Assembly: GCA_038329845.1 (NCBI GenBank)
Contig: JBBQNJ010000046.1
Coordinates: forward strand, 1 to 39,651
Origin: JBBQNJ01 sp038329845
GTDB taxonomy: Bacteria; Planctomycetota; Phycisphaerae; Tepidisphaerales; Tepidisphaeraceae
Length of the DNA stretch: 39,651 bases
Direction of reading: 5' to 3'
The position numbers were made by a program, and so were the translations under genes. Numbering within the stretch: position 1 is the first letter of the stretch; every line of letters starts with the position of its first letter. Positions 9,304 to 16,362 of this stretch are shown here, piece by piece. The notes beneath the pieces are model-generated. The model saw nothing but the letters and a program-made list of their open reading frames with translations. It was not told the DNA's origin and did not search any database.

Positions 9304-10134
9304 ATGTCCAAGCGCCCCCCGCGGCGTCGTGGGGGCACCGACGCCTCCCGGCGATATCACGACCGCGTTGCCCGGCAATATGACGCGATCTACGACGATG
9401 CTTACTGGGGTTTTCACGATGAACTCACCTGGCGGCTGATCAAGCCGCAGCTGCCTCGCGACCTGTCGATCGCCTGCGCCGACCTGGGTTGCGGGACCGG
9501 CAAGTGGGGGCTGCGGCTGCTGAAAAGCGGCTTTACCGTCACCTTCGTCGATCACGCCGGGGCCATGGTCGAGCAGGCCCGGGCGCGGGTGGCAGATCAG
9601 GGCATCGGCGTCGAGCGGGCCCGATTTCTTCTGGCCGACATCGTGGACCTGCGCGCGATTCCCGACGAGCAGTTCGGATTGATCCTGGCGATGGGCGATC
9701 CGCTGTCGATTTGCGGCGATCCTTTCGCCGCGGCCCGCGAGATGCGCCGGCTCTTGCGGCCCGGCGGTAGCGCCATCGCCACCGCCGACAACAAACTCGC
9801 CGCGATCGACCATCTGCTCGGTGAGGGCGATCTCGATGCGCTCGAGGCGTTCGTGCGAGATGGACGAACCCGCTGGCTCACCGCCGATCAGCGCGAGCGG
9901 TTCGAGTTGACGACGTTCACTCCCATGACGCTGCGAAAGCTGTTCGAGCGTGCCGGCTTCGAGGTCCAGCAGATCGTTGGCAAGACGATCCTGGACATTC
10001 GCCGGCACAAGGAGCTTCTTTCCGACCCCGTCGCCACTAGACGCCTGCTGCGGATGGAGGAAGACCTGCGCGCCGACCCCGGTGCCGCCGCCCGCGCCAG
10101 CCACCTGCAAATTCACGCCCGGCGACCGGAGTAA
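9304..10134 (+). CDS. class I SAM-dependent methyltransferase
   Basis: A 276-residue methyltransferase. After a basic N-terminus (K-R-P-P-R-R-R-G-G) comes Y-H-D-R-V-A-R-Q-Y-D-A-I-Y, a common entry helix. Motif I is C-A-D-L-G-C-G-T-G-K-W-G, motif II T-F-V-D-H-A-G, and a post-I motif contains R-L-L-R-P-G-G-S. The start ATG 9304 lies soon after the end of the divergent addB promoter region; the frame is open further upstream but only across addB. The substrate is unknown: the fold is shared by small-molecule and lipid methyltransferases and no neighbour narrows it down. The 3' end of the gene, with its stop codon, has been tandemly duplicated. Confidence 0.85.
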   Translation: MSKRPPRRRGGTDASRRYHDRVARQYDAIYDDAYWGFHDELTWRLIKPQLPRDLSIACADLGCGTGKWGLRLLKSGFTVTFVDHAGAMVEQARARVADQGIGVERARFLLADIVDLRAIPDEQFGLILAMGDPLSICGDPFAAAREMRRLLRPGGSAIATADNKLAAIDHLLGEGDLDALEAFVRDGRTRWLTADQRERFELTTFTPMTLRKLFERAGFEVQQIVGKTILDIRRHKELLSDPVATRRLLRMEEDLRADPGAAARASHLQIHARRPE

Positions 10135-10229
10135 ACCGCCCCGCGCCCGAACCGTGTGCCGCCGCCCGCGCCAGCCACCTGCAAATCCACGCTCGGCGAC
10201 CGGAATAAATCGCCTCGCGGCCGAACCGT
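10082..10229 (+). repeat. 74-bp tandem duplication spanning a gene end
   Basis: Two head-to-tail copies with a period of 74 bases: 10082-10155 and 10156-10229. They differ at about six positions. Copy 1 holds the last 17 codons and TAA stop of the methyltransferase plus about 20 downstream bases; copy 2 is wholly non-coding. Since 74 is not a multiple of three, the second copy could never extend the protein. Confidence 0.85.
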
Positions 10230-10246
10230 GAATGGCGATTTTCCGC

Positions 10247-10252
10247 TATACT
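10247..10252 (+). promoter_or_regulatory. possible -10 element of a leaderless gene
   Basis: TATACT, five of six matching TATAAT, ends eight bases before the ATG at 10260. If used, transcription would begin at or within a base or two of the start codon, giving a leaderless mRNA. No convincing -35 hexamer is seen 16-18 bases upstream. Confidence 0.35.
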
Positions 10253-10259
10253 CGGTCGG

Positions 10260-10475
10260 ATGTGGCGGTGGATGGAGCGGTTGGCGTTTTCGTTCTTGAT
10301 TATCAGCGTCGTGCTGATCTGGGAAGGGTATCGCGCCGCGGGCGGGCGGTTGGGGCCGGTGAGCGAGGGGCGGGTGATGCTCTATTTCGTGGCCGCAACG
10401 CTCAGCGCCGTGCTCGGAATCGCGGGCATCCGCCAGCGGCATCGCTCGCGCGGTGACGACGATTCATTGCATTGA
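10260..10475 (+). CDS. small two-helix membrane protein
   Basis: A 71-residue ORF with two strongly hydrophobic stretches: residues about 8-22 (L-A-F-S-F-L-I-I-S-V-V-L-I-W) and about 40-57 (M-L-Y-F-V-A-A-T-L-S-A-V-L-G-I-A-G-I). A basic segment and an acidic tail (R-G-D-D-D-S) follow. I do not recognise the family. The hydrophobicity pattern, a candidate -10 just before the ATG and the empty opposite strand support it as real. It stands alone between a tandem duplication and a convergent minus-strand gene, so neighbours give no functional clue. Confidence 0.55.
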   Translation: MWRWMERLAFSFLIISVVLIWEGYRAAGGRLGPVSEGRVMLYFVAATLSAVLGIAGIRQRHRSRGDDDSLH

Positions 10476-10589
10476 GGCGGCGGCTGTCCGGTCGCGGTCA
10501 CTTGTTCACGCCGGGCAGGGGGAGGATGAAGTCGCGCAGGATTTCAATCACGAACAGCAGGACGATGGTTGCCTCGAGATCACCCGGCG

Positions 10590-11351
10590 TCAGCCGCGAA
10601 TGGGTGCCGGGCGAAGGGCGTCGCCGGGGGTGGGGGCCAGGACGACCTGCGGCTTGATCGCGCGGATTCGCTGGGCCAGTTGTTGTTGCTGGGCGAACAG
10701 TTCACGGTTGACCGATCCGATGGCGCGGTCGTCGGCGCGGTAGATGTCACCGGTCAGGGTCCGGGCGATGGCACCTTCCACGAAGTGGATCATCGCCGTC
10801 TCCTGCCATTCGGCCCGCACGATGACGCTCACCCCGCCTTCGCCAACGCCAAGCAATCCCCAGCGCGGCGGAAGGTCGGCCTTCTTGACGATCCCCGCCG
10901 GCGCCAGGATGTAGTGGAGGTTGGCCATCGGTTGGGCCAGGCAGCTCTTGAACTTGCCAAGCCCGACCGCCTGCCGCAAGGCCCCGCTGCTTCGGTGCCG
11001 GCGCGAACGGCTCCTGAGATTGCGGCTTCGCTCCATCAGGCAGAGCTGCAATTGGCCGTCATTGCTTTGATCGCGGAGAAAGTCGGCCCGCGAGGCTTTG
11101 CATTCGACAAAGCAGACTTGCGGCATCTCCCGAGGCAGGCAAAGGTAATTGTGCCAGGCGCGAAAGACGCCGGTTCCCACCGCGTCGATGATCCCCAGGG
11201 GGCGAAGCCGCACTTCCGCGGCGATGCAGCGGTAGCCCATCCGAAACAACCACCGGCAGGCTTCTTTTTTGAGTGTCTTGTGTAGTTCAGTCTCGCCGGG
11301 CACGGGCACTCCTTTGCCGGGAGATGCGCCGCTGTCACCGCGCCGGCACAT
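10590..11351 (-). CDS. MmcB-like PD-(D/E)XK nuclease-fold protein
   Basis: A 253-residue protein. Its N-terminal half carries E-T-E-L-H-K-T-L-K-K-E-A, then A-A-E-V-R-L, G-I-I-D-A-V-G and V-C-F-V-E-C-K-A-S-R-A-D-F-L-R-D. The order E, then I-I-D, then E-C-K matches the restriction-endonuclease-like fold, and the layout resembles MmcB/DUF6429-type repair proteins, although I cannot confirm the exact family. The C-terminal third is Gln- and Arg-rich (F-A-Q-Q-Q-Q-Q-L-A-Q) and less conserved-looking. ATG at 11351; a GTG 15 codons in, just before the conserved segment, is an alternative. It is divergent from the phosphoesterase-yidC-mnmE operon. A repair or nucleic-acid role is inferred from fold only. 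Confidence 0.6.
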   Translation of the reverse strand: MCRRGDSGASPGKGVPVPGETELHKTLKKEACRWLFRMGYRCIAAEVRLRPLGIIDAVGTGVFRAWHNYLCLPREMPQVCFVECKASRADFLRDQSNDGQLQLCLMERSRNLRSRSRRHRSSGALRQAVGLGKFKSCLAQPMANLHYILAPAGIVKKADLPPRWGLLGVGEGGVSVIVRAEWQETAMIHFVEGAIARTLTGDIYRADDRAIGSVNRELFAQQQQLAQRIRAIKPQVVLAPTPGDALRPAPIRG

Positions 11352-11420
11352 CCGTTATCCGCGGCGCATTGTACCGTCCGTCCGGGCAATGTCATGGGCG
11401 GCGTGGCGGGATTGGATCGT

Positions 11421-11449
11421 TTGACGGTGTTTGGGCCAACCCGTAACAT
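11421..11449 (+). promoter_or_regulatory. sigma70-type promoter for the phosphoesterase-yidC-mnmE operon
   Basis: TTGACG at 11421-11426, a 17-base spacer, then TAACAT at 11444-11449. Predicted transcription start is near 11456, giving a leader of about 107 bases before ATG 11563. This is the best sigma70-like match I found in the window; spacing is ideal and four to five positions match in each hexamer. Confidence 0.55.
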
Positions 11450-11562
11450 CCCCGCTCCACCGCACGCGGCGGGGCGTTTCCGTCGCGGCGTGGGGAATTG
11501 CACGGGAATTCCGCTTCGTCAGGCGGCCATCGCCATGACGTTTCGGGGCATTGCGCTTGGGC

Positions 11563-12312
11563 ATGTTCGCCATCGTCAGCGATATTCACGGGAACCTCGA
11601 GGCGTTTACCACCGTCCTCGCGGAGATCGACCGCCGCCAGGTTCAGCATGTGCTGTGCCTGGGCGACATCGTGGGGTATGGCCCTAATCCCATGGAGTGC
11701 CTGGACCTGGTCAGTCAGCGTTGCCGGGCGGCGCTGATGGGCAATCACGATTTCGCGGTGCTCTACGAGCCGTTCAACTTCAACAGCGGCGCCGAGCAGG
11801 CCTGTTTCTGGACCCGGCGTTGTTTCGAGAATGACCCGGACGTTCCCCGCCGGGCGGCGCGCTGGAAGTTCATCGGGAATCTGCCGGTGCGAATCCGCAC
11901 CAACGAGTTTCTGGCAGTCCATGCCAGCCCGCGGCGGCCGGTGAATGAGTATATTTTCCCCGACGACATTTACACCAACCCGGGCAAATTCGTGTCGATC
12001 TTCGAGCGGTTCGAGCGGCTCTGCTTCGTGGGACATACCCACGTTCCGGGCGTGTTTCTGGAAGGTCCGGACTTTTACAGCCCCGACGAACTGGACTATC
12101 GCTTCGAGCTGACCGATGAGAAGGCGATCGTCAACGTCGGCAGCGTGGGCCAGCCGCGCGACCGCGATCCCCGCGCCAGTTTCGTCCTCGTCGATGAGAC
12201 CAGCATCGAGTTCGTGCGGCTGGCCTACGACGTGGAGACCACCGTCAAAAAGGTCGAGGCGATCGAGGATCTGGACAATTTCCTGGGCACGCGTCTGCTC
12301 GATGGACGTTGA
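11563..12312 (+). CDS. calcineurin-like metallophosphoesterase
   Basis: A 249-residue metallophosphoesterase of the compact YfcE/MPE type. It holds all core motifs: F-A-I-V-S-D-I-H-G-N at the N-terminus, L-G-D-I-V-G-Y-G-P, G-N-H-D, a lone His in V-H-A-S-P and G-H-T-H near the C-terminus. Together these bind two metal ions. The start is ATG 11563; a TTG four codons upstream is possible but has no advantage. It is the first gene of a probable operon: yidC starts 51 bases after its stop and mnmE 40 bases after yidC. Substrate is not predictable; relatives hydrolyse phosphodiesters or nucleotides. The association with yidC is probably incidental co-transcription. Confidence 0.88.
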   Translation: MFAIVSDIHGNLEAFTTVLAEIDRRQVQHVLCLGDIVGYGPNPMECLDLVSQRCRAALMGNHDFAVLYEPFNFNSGAEQACFWTRRCFENDPDVPRRAARWKFIGNLPVRIRTNEFLAVHASPRRPVNEYIFPDDIYTNPGKFVSIFERFERLCFVGHTHVPGVFLEGPDFYSPDELDYRFELTDEKAIVNVGSVGQPRDRDPRASFVLVDETSIEFVRLAYDVETTVKKVEAIEDLDNFLGTRLLDGR

Positions 12313-12363
12313 AGAGCGATGCCGGCGAGATACAACTTCTAACCCTTGGCGAAAACGAGGCTG

Positions 12364-14439
12364 ATGGATACGCGACGACTGGTGACGGGCATGGTGCTGG
12401 CGATGGCGGTCGTCTTCGGCTGGACCGCGCTGATGGGGTACCTGGGCAAGAAGTACAATTGGCAACAGCCCACCGCCGACAGTTCTCCGGCCGCCACGCA
12501 GCCTGACGTCGCGGCACCGGATGGCGGCTTAGAGCCGCCGACGACCGGCGCGGCTTCGACGGGGGTCTCCACGGCCACCCGCAGCACCGGCAGCGCTCCG
12601 ACACTGGTGGCGAGCAACCCCTCGGGTCTGCGGCCGTCGGGAACCGGCTCGCCGGACGCCGTTGTCGCGCTCGGCTCGGCCGTCGCCAACGATCCGGATT
12701 ATCCCCTGCAACTGCAGATTTCCCCCCGCGGAGCGGGATTGGATCGGGTGGTGCTCAATCGCTTTCGCCAGAAAGTGGGCGAGCCGGATCGATATGTCTT
12801 TCAGGAGCCGTTCGGCAACCCTCAGGCGTTAACGCGATCGCTGGCCGTTAAATGGGCGCAGATCAACGGCCGGCGAGTGTATCTGGCCGACGCCGATTGG
12901 CGCCTCGAGCGCCAGACCGCCGAGTCGGCGACATACGCCGTCGACGTTTCCGACGCCGGCGCTCGCCTGGCGACGCTGACCCGCATCTACGCGATCCGGT
13001 CGCGGGAATCGACCGGGGGCGGCTACGAGATCGAGGTCTCGACGGGGATCGAGAATACCAGCGGCGCCGCCATGACCGCGCAGATTGCCTATCAGGGTCC
13101 GGGAGTCCCGCCGCGAGAAATTGATCGCGGACCCGATCGCCAGATCATCAGCGCCTATGACAAGAATGGGCGGGTGATGCTGGGAGATCATCACTTCATC
13201 GAGAGCTTTGATACTGGCGAAAAGCGCAAGCAGACCCTTTCGTCGCACAAAGATGGGTATCCTCTGTTGTGGGCCGGGACGGCGAGCGTTTACTTCAACG
13301 CCTTGGTGCTTCCGCGTCCGATCGATGGGGTGAATGGGCGGCCGTTCGAGTCGGTCGAGGCGTCGGCGATCAACCCGCAGGATGCGCCCGAGCAGCGGGC
13401 GATCGAGATGACCTTCCAGACGCCGGCGCTGACGCTGGCGCCGGGGGCATCGGCGAAAGTCGCGGCTGATGTCTTCCTCGGTCCCAAGCAGCGGGCGCTG
13501 TTGAACGATCCCCATTACGCCTTGTTTCCGCGCGGGTATGACCAGACGCTCTTGAGTGGTTCCTCGTGCAACTTCTGCACGTTCCCCTGGCTGGTCAACG
13601 GGCTGGTCTGGCTGCTGCGGGCATTCCATGCCGTCGTCCGCGACTGGGGTCTGGCGATCATCGCGCTGGTGGTGCTGGTGCGGGTGATTCTCCACCCGAT
13701 CACCAAGCGAAGCACGATCTCGATGCAGAAAATGGGCAAAATGGGCCCGGAGATCGAGCGGCTGAAGAAGAAATACGCCGATGACAAGGATGAATTGAAT
13801 CGCCAGATGATGCAGGTCTACAAGACCCAGGGGATGACCCCGGTGCTGGGATGCCTGCCGATGTTTCTCCAGATGCCGATCTGGGTGGCCCTGTGGACGG
13901 CGCTGCAAAGCACGTTCGAACTGCGTCAGGCGCCCTTGCTCTACGGGCTGACCTGGGTGAAGGACCTGGCCAAGCCCGATCATCTGATCTACTTCCCGAA
14001 TCATCCGATCAACCTCTGGTTTTTCCACGTCGATGCGCTGAATCTTCTGCCGGTGTTGATGGGCGTGGTCTTCTTCCTTCAGCAGAAGTTCCAGCCGCGT
14101 CCTCCGGCGGCGACCAAGGAGCAGGAGCAGCAGCAGAAAATGATGCTCTGGATGAGCGTGGCGCTGTTCCCGCTGTTTCTGTACAACGGTCCCAGCGGAT
14201 TGAATCTGTACATCCTCACCAGCACCACGATCGGGATCTTCGAATCGAAGCGCATCCGCGACCATATCCGCGAGCGGGAAGCGGCCGAAAAAGCCGAGCG
14301 GGTGATAATCGAAGCCCGTCCCACGCGCGGCAGCAAGCGCAGGGAAGAGGAAGCCGTTCCGCCGGCGAAGGGTGTGGCGGGAATGATGCAGCGGCTTGCG
14401 CAGCGGGTCGAGGAAATGCGCAAGGAAAAGCGAAAATAG
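12364..14439 (+). CDS. yidC: YidC membrane protein insertase
   Basis: A 691-residue YidC of the Gram-negative layout. It has an N-terminal signal anchor (V-L-A-M-A-V-V-F-G-W-T-A-L-M, residues about 10-25), an Ala/Thr/Ser/Pro-rich linker, a large periplasmic beta domain, and the insertase core from about residue 405. The core starts F-P-W-L-V-N-G-L-V-W-L, includes the basic C1 hairpin (M-Q-K-M-G-K-M-G-P-E-I-E-R-L-K-K-K-Y) and the Y-K-T-Q-G-M-T-P-V-L-G-C-L-P segment. The tail is long and basic, ending E-E-M-R-K-E-K-R-K, as in YidC variants that bind ribosomes. Start at ATG 12364, where the positive N-terminus D-T-R-R precedes the helix. It sits just before mnmE, a conserved arrangement; rnpA and rpmH, often upstream, are absent and replaced by a phosphoesterase. 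Confidence 0.96.
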   Translation: MDTRRLVTGMVLAMAVVFGWTALMGYLGKKYNWQQPTADSSPAATQPDVAAPDGGLEPPTTGAASTGVSTATRSTGSAPTLVASNPSGLRPSGTGSPDAVVALGSAVANDPDYPLQLQISPRGAGLDRVVLNRFRQKVGEPDRYVFQEPFGNPQALTRSLAVKWAQINGRRVYLADADWRLERQTAESATYAVDVSDAGARLATLTRIYAIRSRESTGGGYEIEVSTGIENTSGAAMTAQIAYQGPGVPPREIDRGPDRQIISAYDKNGRVMLGDHHFIESFDTGEKRKQTLSSHKDGYPLLWAGTASVYFNALVLPRPIDGVNGRPFESVEASAINPQDAPEQRAIEMTFQTPALTLAPGASAKVAADVFLGPKQRALLNDPHYALFPRGYDQTLLSGSSCNFCTFPWLVNGLVWLLRAFHAVVRDWGLAIIALVVLVRVILHPITKRSTISMQKMGKMGPEIERLKKKYADDKDELNRQMMQVYKTQGMTPVLGCLPMFLQMPIWVALWTALQSTFELRQAPLLYGLTWVKDLAKPDHLIYFPNHPINLWFFHVDALNLLPVLMGVVFFLQQKFQPRPPAATKEQEQQQKMMLWMSVALFPLFLYNGPSGLNLYILTSTTIGIFESKRIRDHIREREAAEKAERVIIEARPTRGSKRREEEAVPPAKGVAGMMQRLAQRVEEMRKEKRK

Positions 14440-14479
14440 CGTTTTCCGGGCCGCACAAGCCCAAGCCAGGCATCCGGTG

Positions 14480-15985
14480 ATGAACAGCGGGGACACCATC
14501 GCGGCGATCGCGTCGCCGTCGGCGCCGGCCGGGCGGATCGTGCTGCGAATGTCCGGACCGGATGCTCTTGGCGTTTTGCGCCGGTTGACAGACTTTCCCA
14601 ACGCCGCTGCCGGCACCCATCGCGTGACGCTCTCGTTCAGCGGCATGACCGTTCCCGCCTGGGTATACGTTTTTGTCGCGCCGCGCAGCTACAGCGGCGA
14701 AGATCTCGTCGAGCTGCACCTGCCGGGCAATCCTCTTCTGGCGAAGATGTTGCTCGAGCATCTTCTTGGATGTGCGACAACCCATGGCATTCGCGCCGCC
14801 GAAGCCGGGGAGTTCACCGCGCGGGCCTATTTCAACGGCCGCATCGACCTCGCCGGCGCCGAAGGCGTCGCCGCCATCATCGACGCGGCCAACCAGCGAC
14901 AGCTTCGCGCCGCTCGACAGTTGCTTTGCGGCGAACTCACCCGGCGACTGCGGCCCGCGATCGACGCCGTGGCCGACATTCTGGCTTTGATCGAGGCCGA
15001 GATTGATTTCTCCGACCAGGACATCCGCTTCGTCGCGTCCGATGATTTGGCCCGCCGCGCCGCCGAGGTCGATGCGATGCTCGATGAGCTTTTGGCGCAA
15101 AGTCCACGAATGGAGCGTCTGGGCCACCAGCCGCGACTCGTCCTGGTCGGCCGGCCAAACGCCGGTAAGAGTACGCTGCTCAACGCCCTGGCCCAGCGCC
15201 GTCGCGCGGTGGTTTCCGACATTCCCGGCACCACGCGCGATGTGCTGGGCGCCGAGGTGATGCTCCGGCGCGGAATGGCGCTGATCCAGGACGCGGCGGG
15301 GATCGACGACGACGCCGCCGCCGACGATGCCGCCGCCGCCGACGTGCTCGGCCCCGGCACCCAAGGCATTCCCGGCACCGAAGCCATTCCCGGCACCGAA
15401 GCCATTCCTGGCCCCGGCGACAACGCCACCTCGGCGGCCATCGCCGGGCAGATGCGCTCCGCCGCGTTGCGCGCCGTCGAGCAAGCCGACGCGGTCGTGC
15501 TGGTTCACGATCTGACGGATCGGCGCCCCTTGCTTCAGCTTCCCCGCCCGAGCGATCTGATCGTCCGGACCAAGGCGGACCTCCAGCGGGGTGAAGAGGG
15601 CGTCAGCGCCGTCACTGGCATCAGCGCCGTCAGCGACAGCATCGCGGTCCTTGAAGTCAGCGCCGTCAGCGACAACATTGCGGTCATTAACGTCAGCGCC
15701 CTCCGCGGCGCCGGGATGGAGGATTTACGGCGGCGGCTCGACGAAATCGCTTTCGGCGCTGACTCCATCGGCTGCGAGATTCCCGCGCTCAACGCTCGTC
15801 ATCGCCACTGCATCACCCAGGCCCGGGACAACCTTGGTTCGATCATCGCCGATCCCGCCCGGGGCGTGGAGTTGCTGGCGATGGACCTTCGTGGCGCGCT
15901 GGATGCTCTGGGCGAGATTGCCGGCGTCGTCAGCCCGGACGACCTGCTGGGCCGGATTTTCTCGCGCTTCTGCATCGGGAAATAA
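14480..15985 (+). CDS. mnmE: MnmE tRNA-modification GTPase with an enlarged G domain
   Basis: A 501-residue MnmE, about 50 residues above the usual 450. With MnmG it modifies U34 in the anticodon of certain tRNAs. The N-terminal folate-binding domain opens D-T-I-A-A-I-A-S-P; the C-terminal signature F-C-I-G-K is intact. In the G domain, G1 is G-R-P-N-A-G-K-S-T (about 224-232), G2 lies in I-P-G-T-T-R-D, G3 is D-A-A-G instead of D-T-A-G, and G4 is T-K-A-D instead of N-K-x-D. Extra sequence lies between G3 and G4 (Asp/Ala-rich, then three I-P-G units) and before the G5 S-A-L (two S-A-V-S-D-x-I-A-V units). ATG 14480 chosen; GTG 14477 is adjacent. Both insertions are coded by in-frame DNA repeats. 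GTPase activity is likely but not assured. Confidence 0.93.
   Translation: MNSGDTIAAIASPSAPAGRIVLRMSGPDALGVLRRLTDFPNAAAGTHRVTLSFSGMTVPAWVYVFVAPRSYSGEDLVELHLPGNPLLAKMLLEHLLGCATTHGIRAAEAGEFTARAYFNGRIDLAGAEGVAAIIDAANQRQLRAARQLLCGELTRRLRPAIDAVADILALIEAEIDFSDQDIRFVASDDLARRAAEVDAMLDELLAQSPRMERLGHQPRLVLVGRPNAGKSTLLNALAQRRRAVVSDIPGTTRDVLGAEVMLRRGMALIQDAAGIDDDAAADDAAAADVLGPGTQGIPGTEAIPGTEAIPGPGDNATSAAIAGQMRSAALRAVEQADAVVLVHDLTDRRPLLQLPRPSDLIVRTKADLQRGEEGVSAVTGISAVSDSIAVLEVSAVSDNIAVINVSALRGAGMEDLRRRLDEIAFGADSIGCEIPALNARHRHCITQARDNLGSIIADPARGVELLAMDLRGALDALGEIAGVVSPDDLLGRIFSRFCIGK
15365..15418 (+). repeat. 18-bp in-frame tandem repeat within mnmE
   Basis: Three consecutive 18-base units starting at 15365, 15383 and 15401. 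The first two differ at one base; the third is more diverged. They encode G-I-P-G-T-E, A-I-P-G-T-E and A-I-P-G-P-G, and follow a GCC/GAC-rich run encoding D-D-D-A-A-A-D-D-A-A-A-A-D. Confidence 0.9.
15602..15706 (+). repeat. 36-bp in-frame direct repeat within mnmE, near G5
   Basis: Two 36-base units (15620-15655 and 15656-15691), preceded by a half unit (15602-15619) and followed by the canonical G5 sequence beginning GTCAGCGCC at 15692. They encode S-A-V-S-D-S-I-A-V-L-E-V and S-A-V-S-D-N-I-A-V-I-N-V. The strand-plus-G5 segment of the GTPase therefore appears to have been copied in place. Confidence 0.88.
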
Positions 15986-16121
15986 TCGCCCGAGGCACGT
16001 CTGCATGCGACCGATAACTCCTTGATGTAGTAGCTGCTACGTCTGATTTCCGATTATTTACTGGTCGGACGGATTTTTGTGATGTATGGTGTCCTCGATG
16101 GGCGAGTGGTCGCCCGGCGAA

Positions 16122-16206
16122 GTCCAGGTGGCCGAGCGGACCAAGGCACTCGCGCGCAACGCGAGACGGTGACAGCCGTCCGTCAGTTCGAATCTGACCC
16201 TGGACT
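16122..16206 (+). tRNA. class II tRNA, Ser-like body with GCA (Cys) anticodon
   Basis: An 85-base cloverleaf. Acceptor GTCCAGG (16122-16128) pairs with CCTGGAC (16199-16205). TG links to a 3-bp D stem GCC/GGC with a GG-containing loop (16131-16147). The anticodon stem CTCGC/GCGAG (16149-16153, 16161-16165) has loop GCGCAAC, so the anticodon is GCA at 16156-16158. A long variable arm (16166-16181) holds an ACGG/CCGT stem. The T arm is GTCAG-TTCGAAT-CTGAC (16182-16198). No CCA is encoded. The body matches tRNA-Ser, but GCA reads Cys codons, the discriminator is T (Cys-like, not G as in tRNA-Ser) and position 33 is C instead of the near-universal T. A16121 could also pair with T16206 for an 8-bp acceptor. 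It may be a specialised or decayed tRNA. Confidence 0.75.
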
Positions 16207-16362
16207 CTTCCTCTTCCGCTGTTCGGTTACGCCGACGCCTTCTGCGCCCGGTTCGATAGCGGCTTAAAAGCGGCGGACGGTCGCGGGCGAACGGGACGGC
16301 GGGACATCCGCAAACGATGCGGGTTGTGTTTGGCGGGGGGCTGTGGCATCATCGCGCGCGTC

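Noticed and set aside
12829..14646. 605-codon ORF antisense to yidC
   Set aside because: It lies opposite a clear YidC, has Arg/His/Gln-rich composition typical of a GC-rich antisense shadow and no domain motif.
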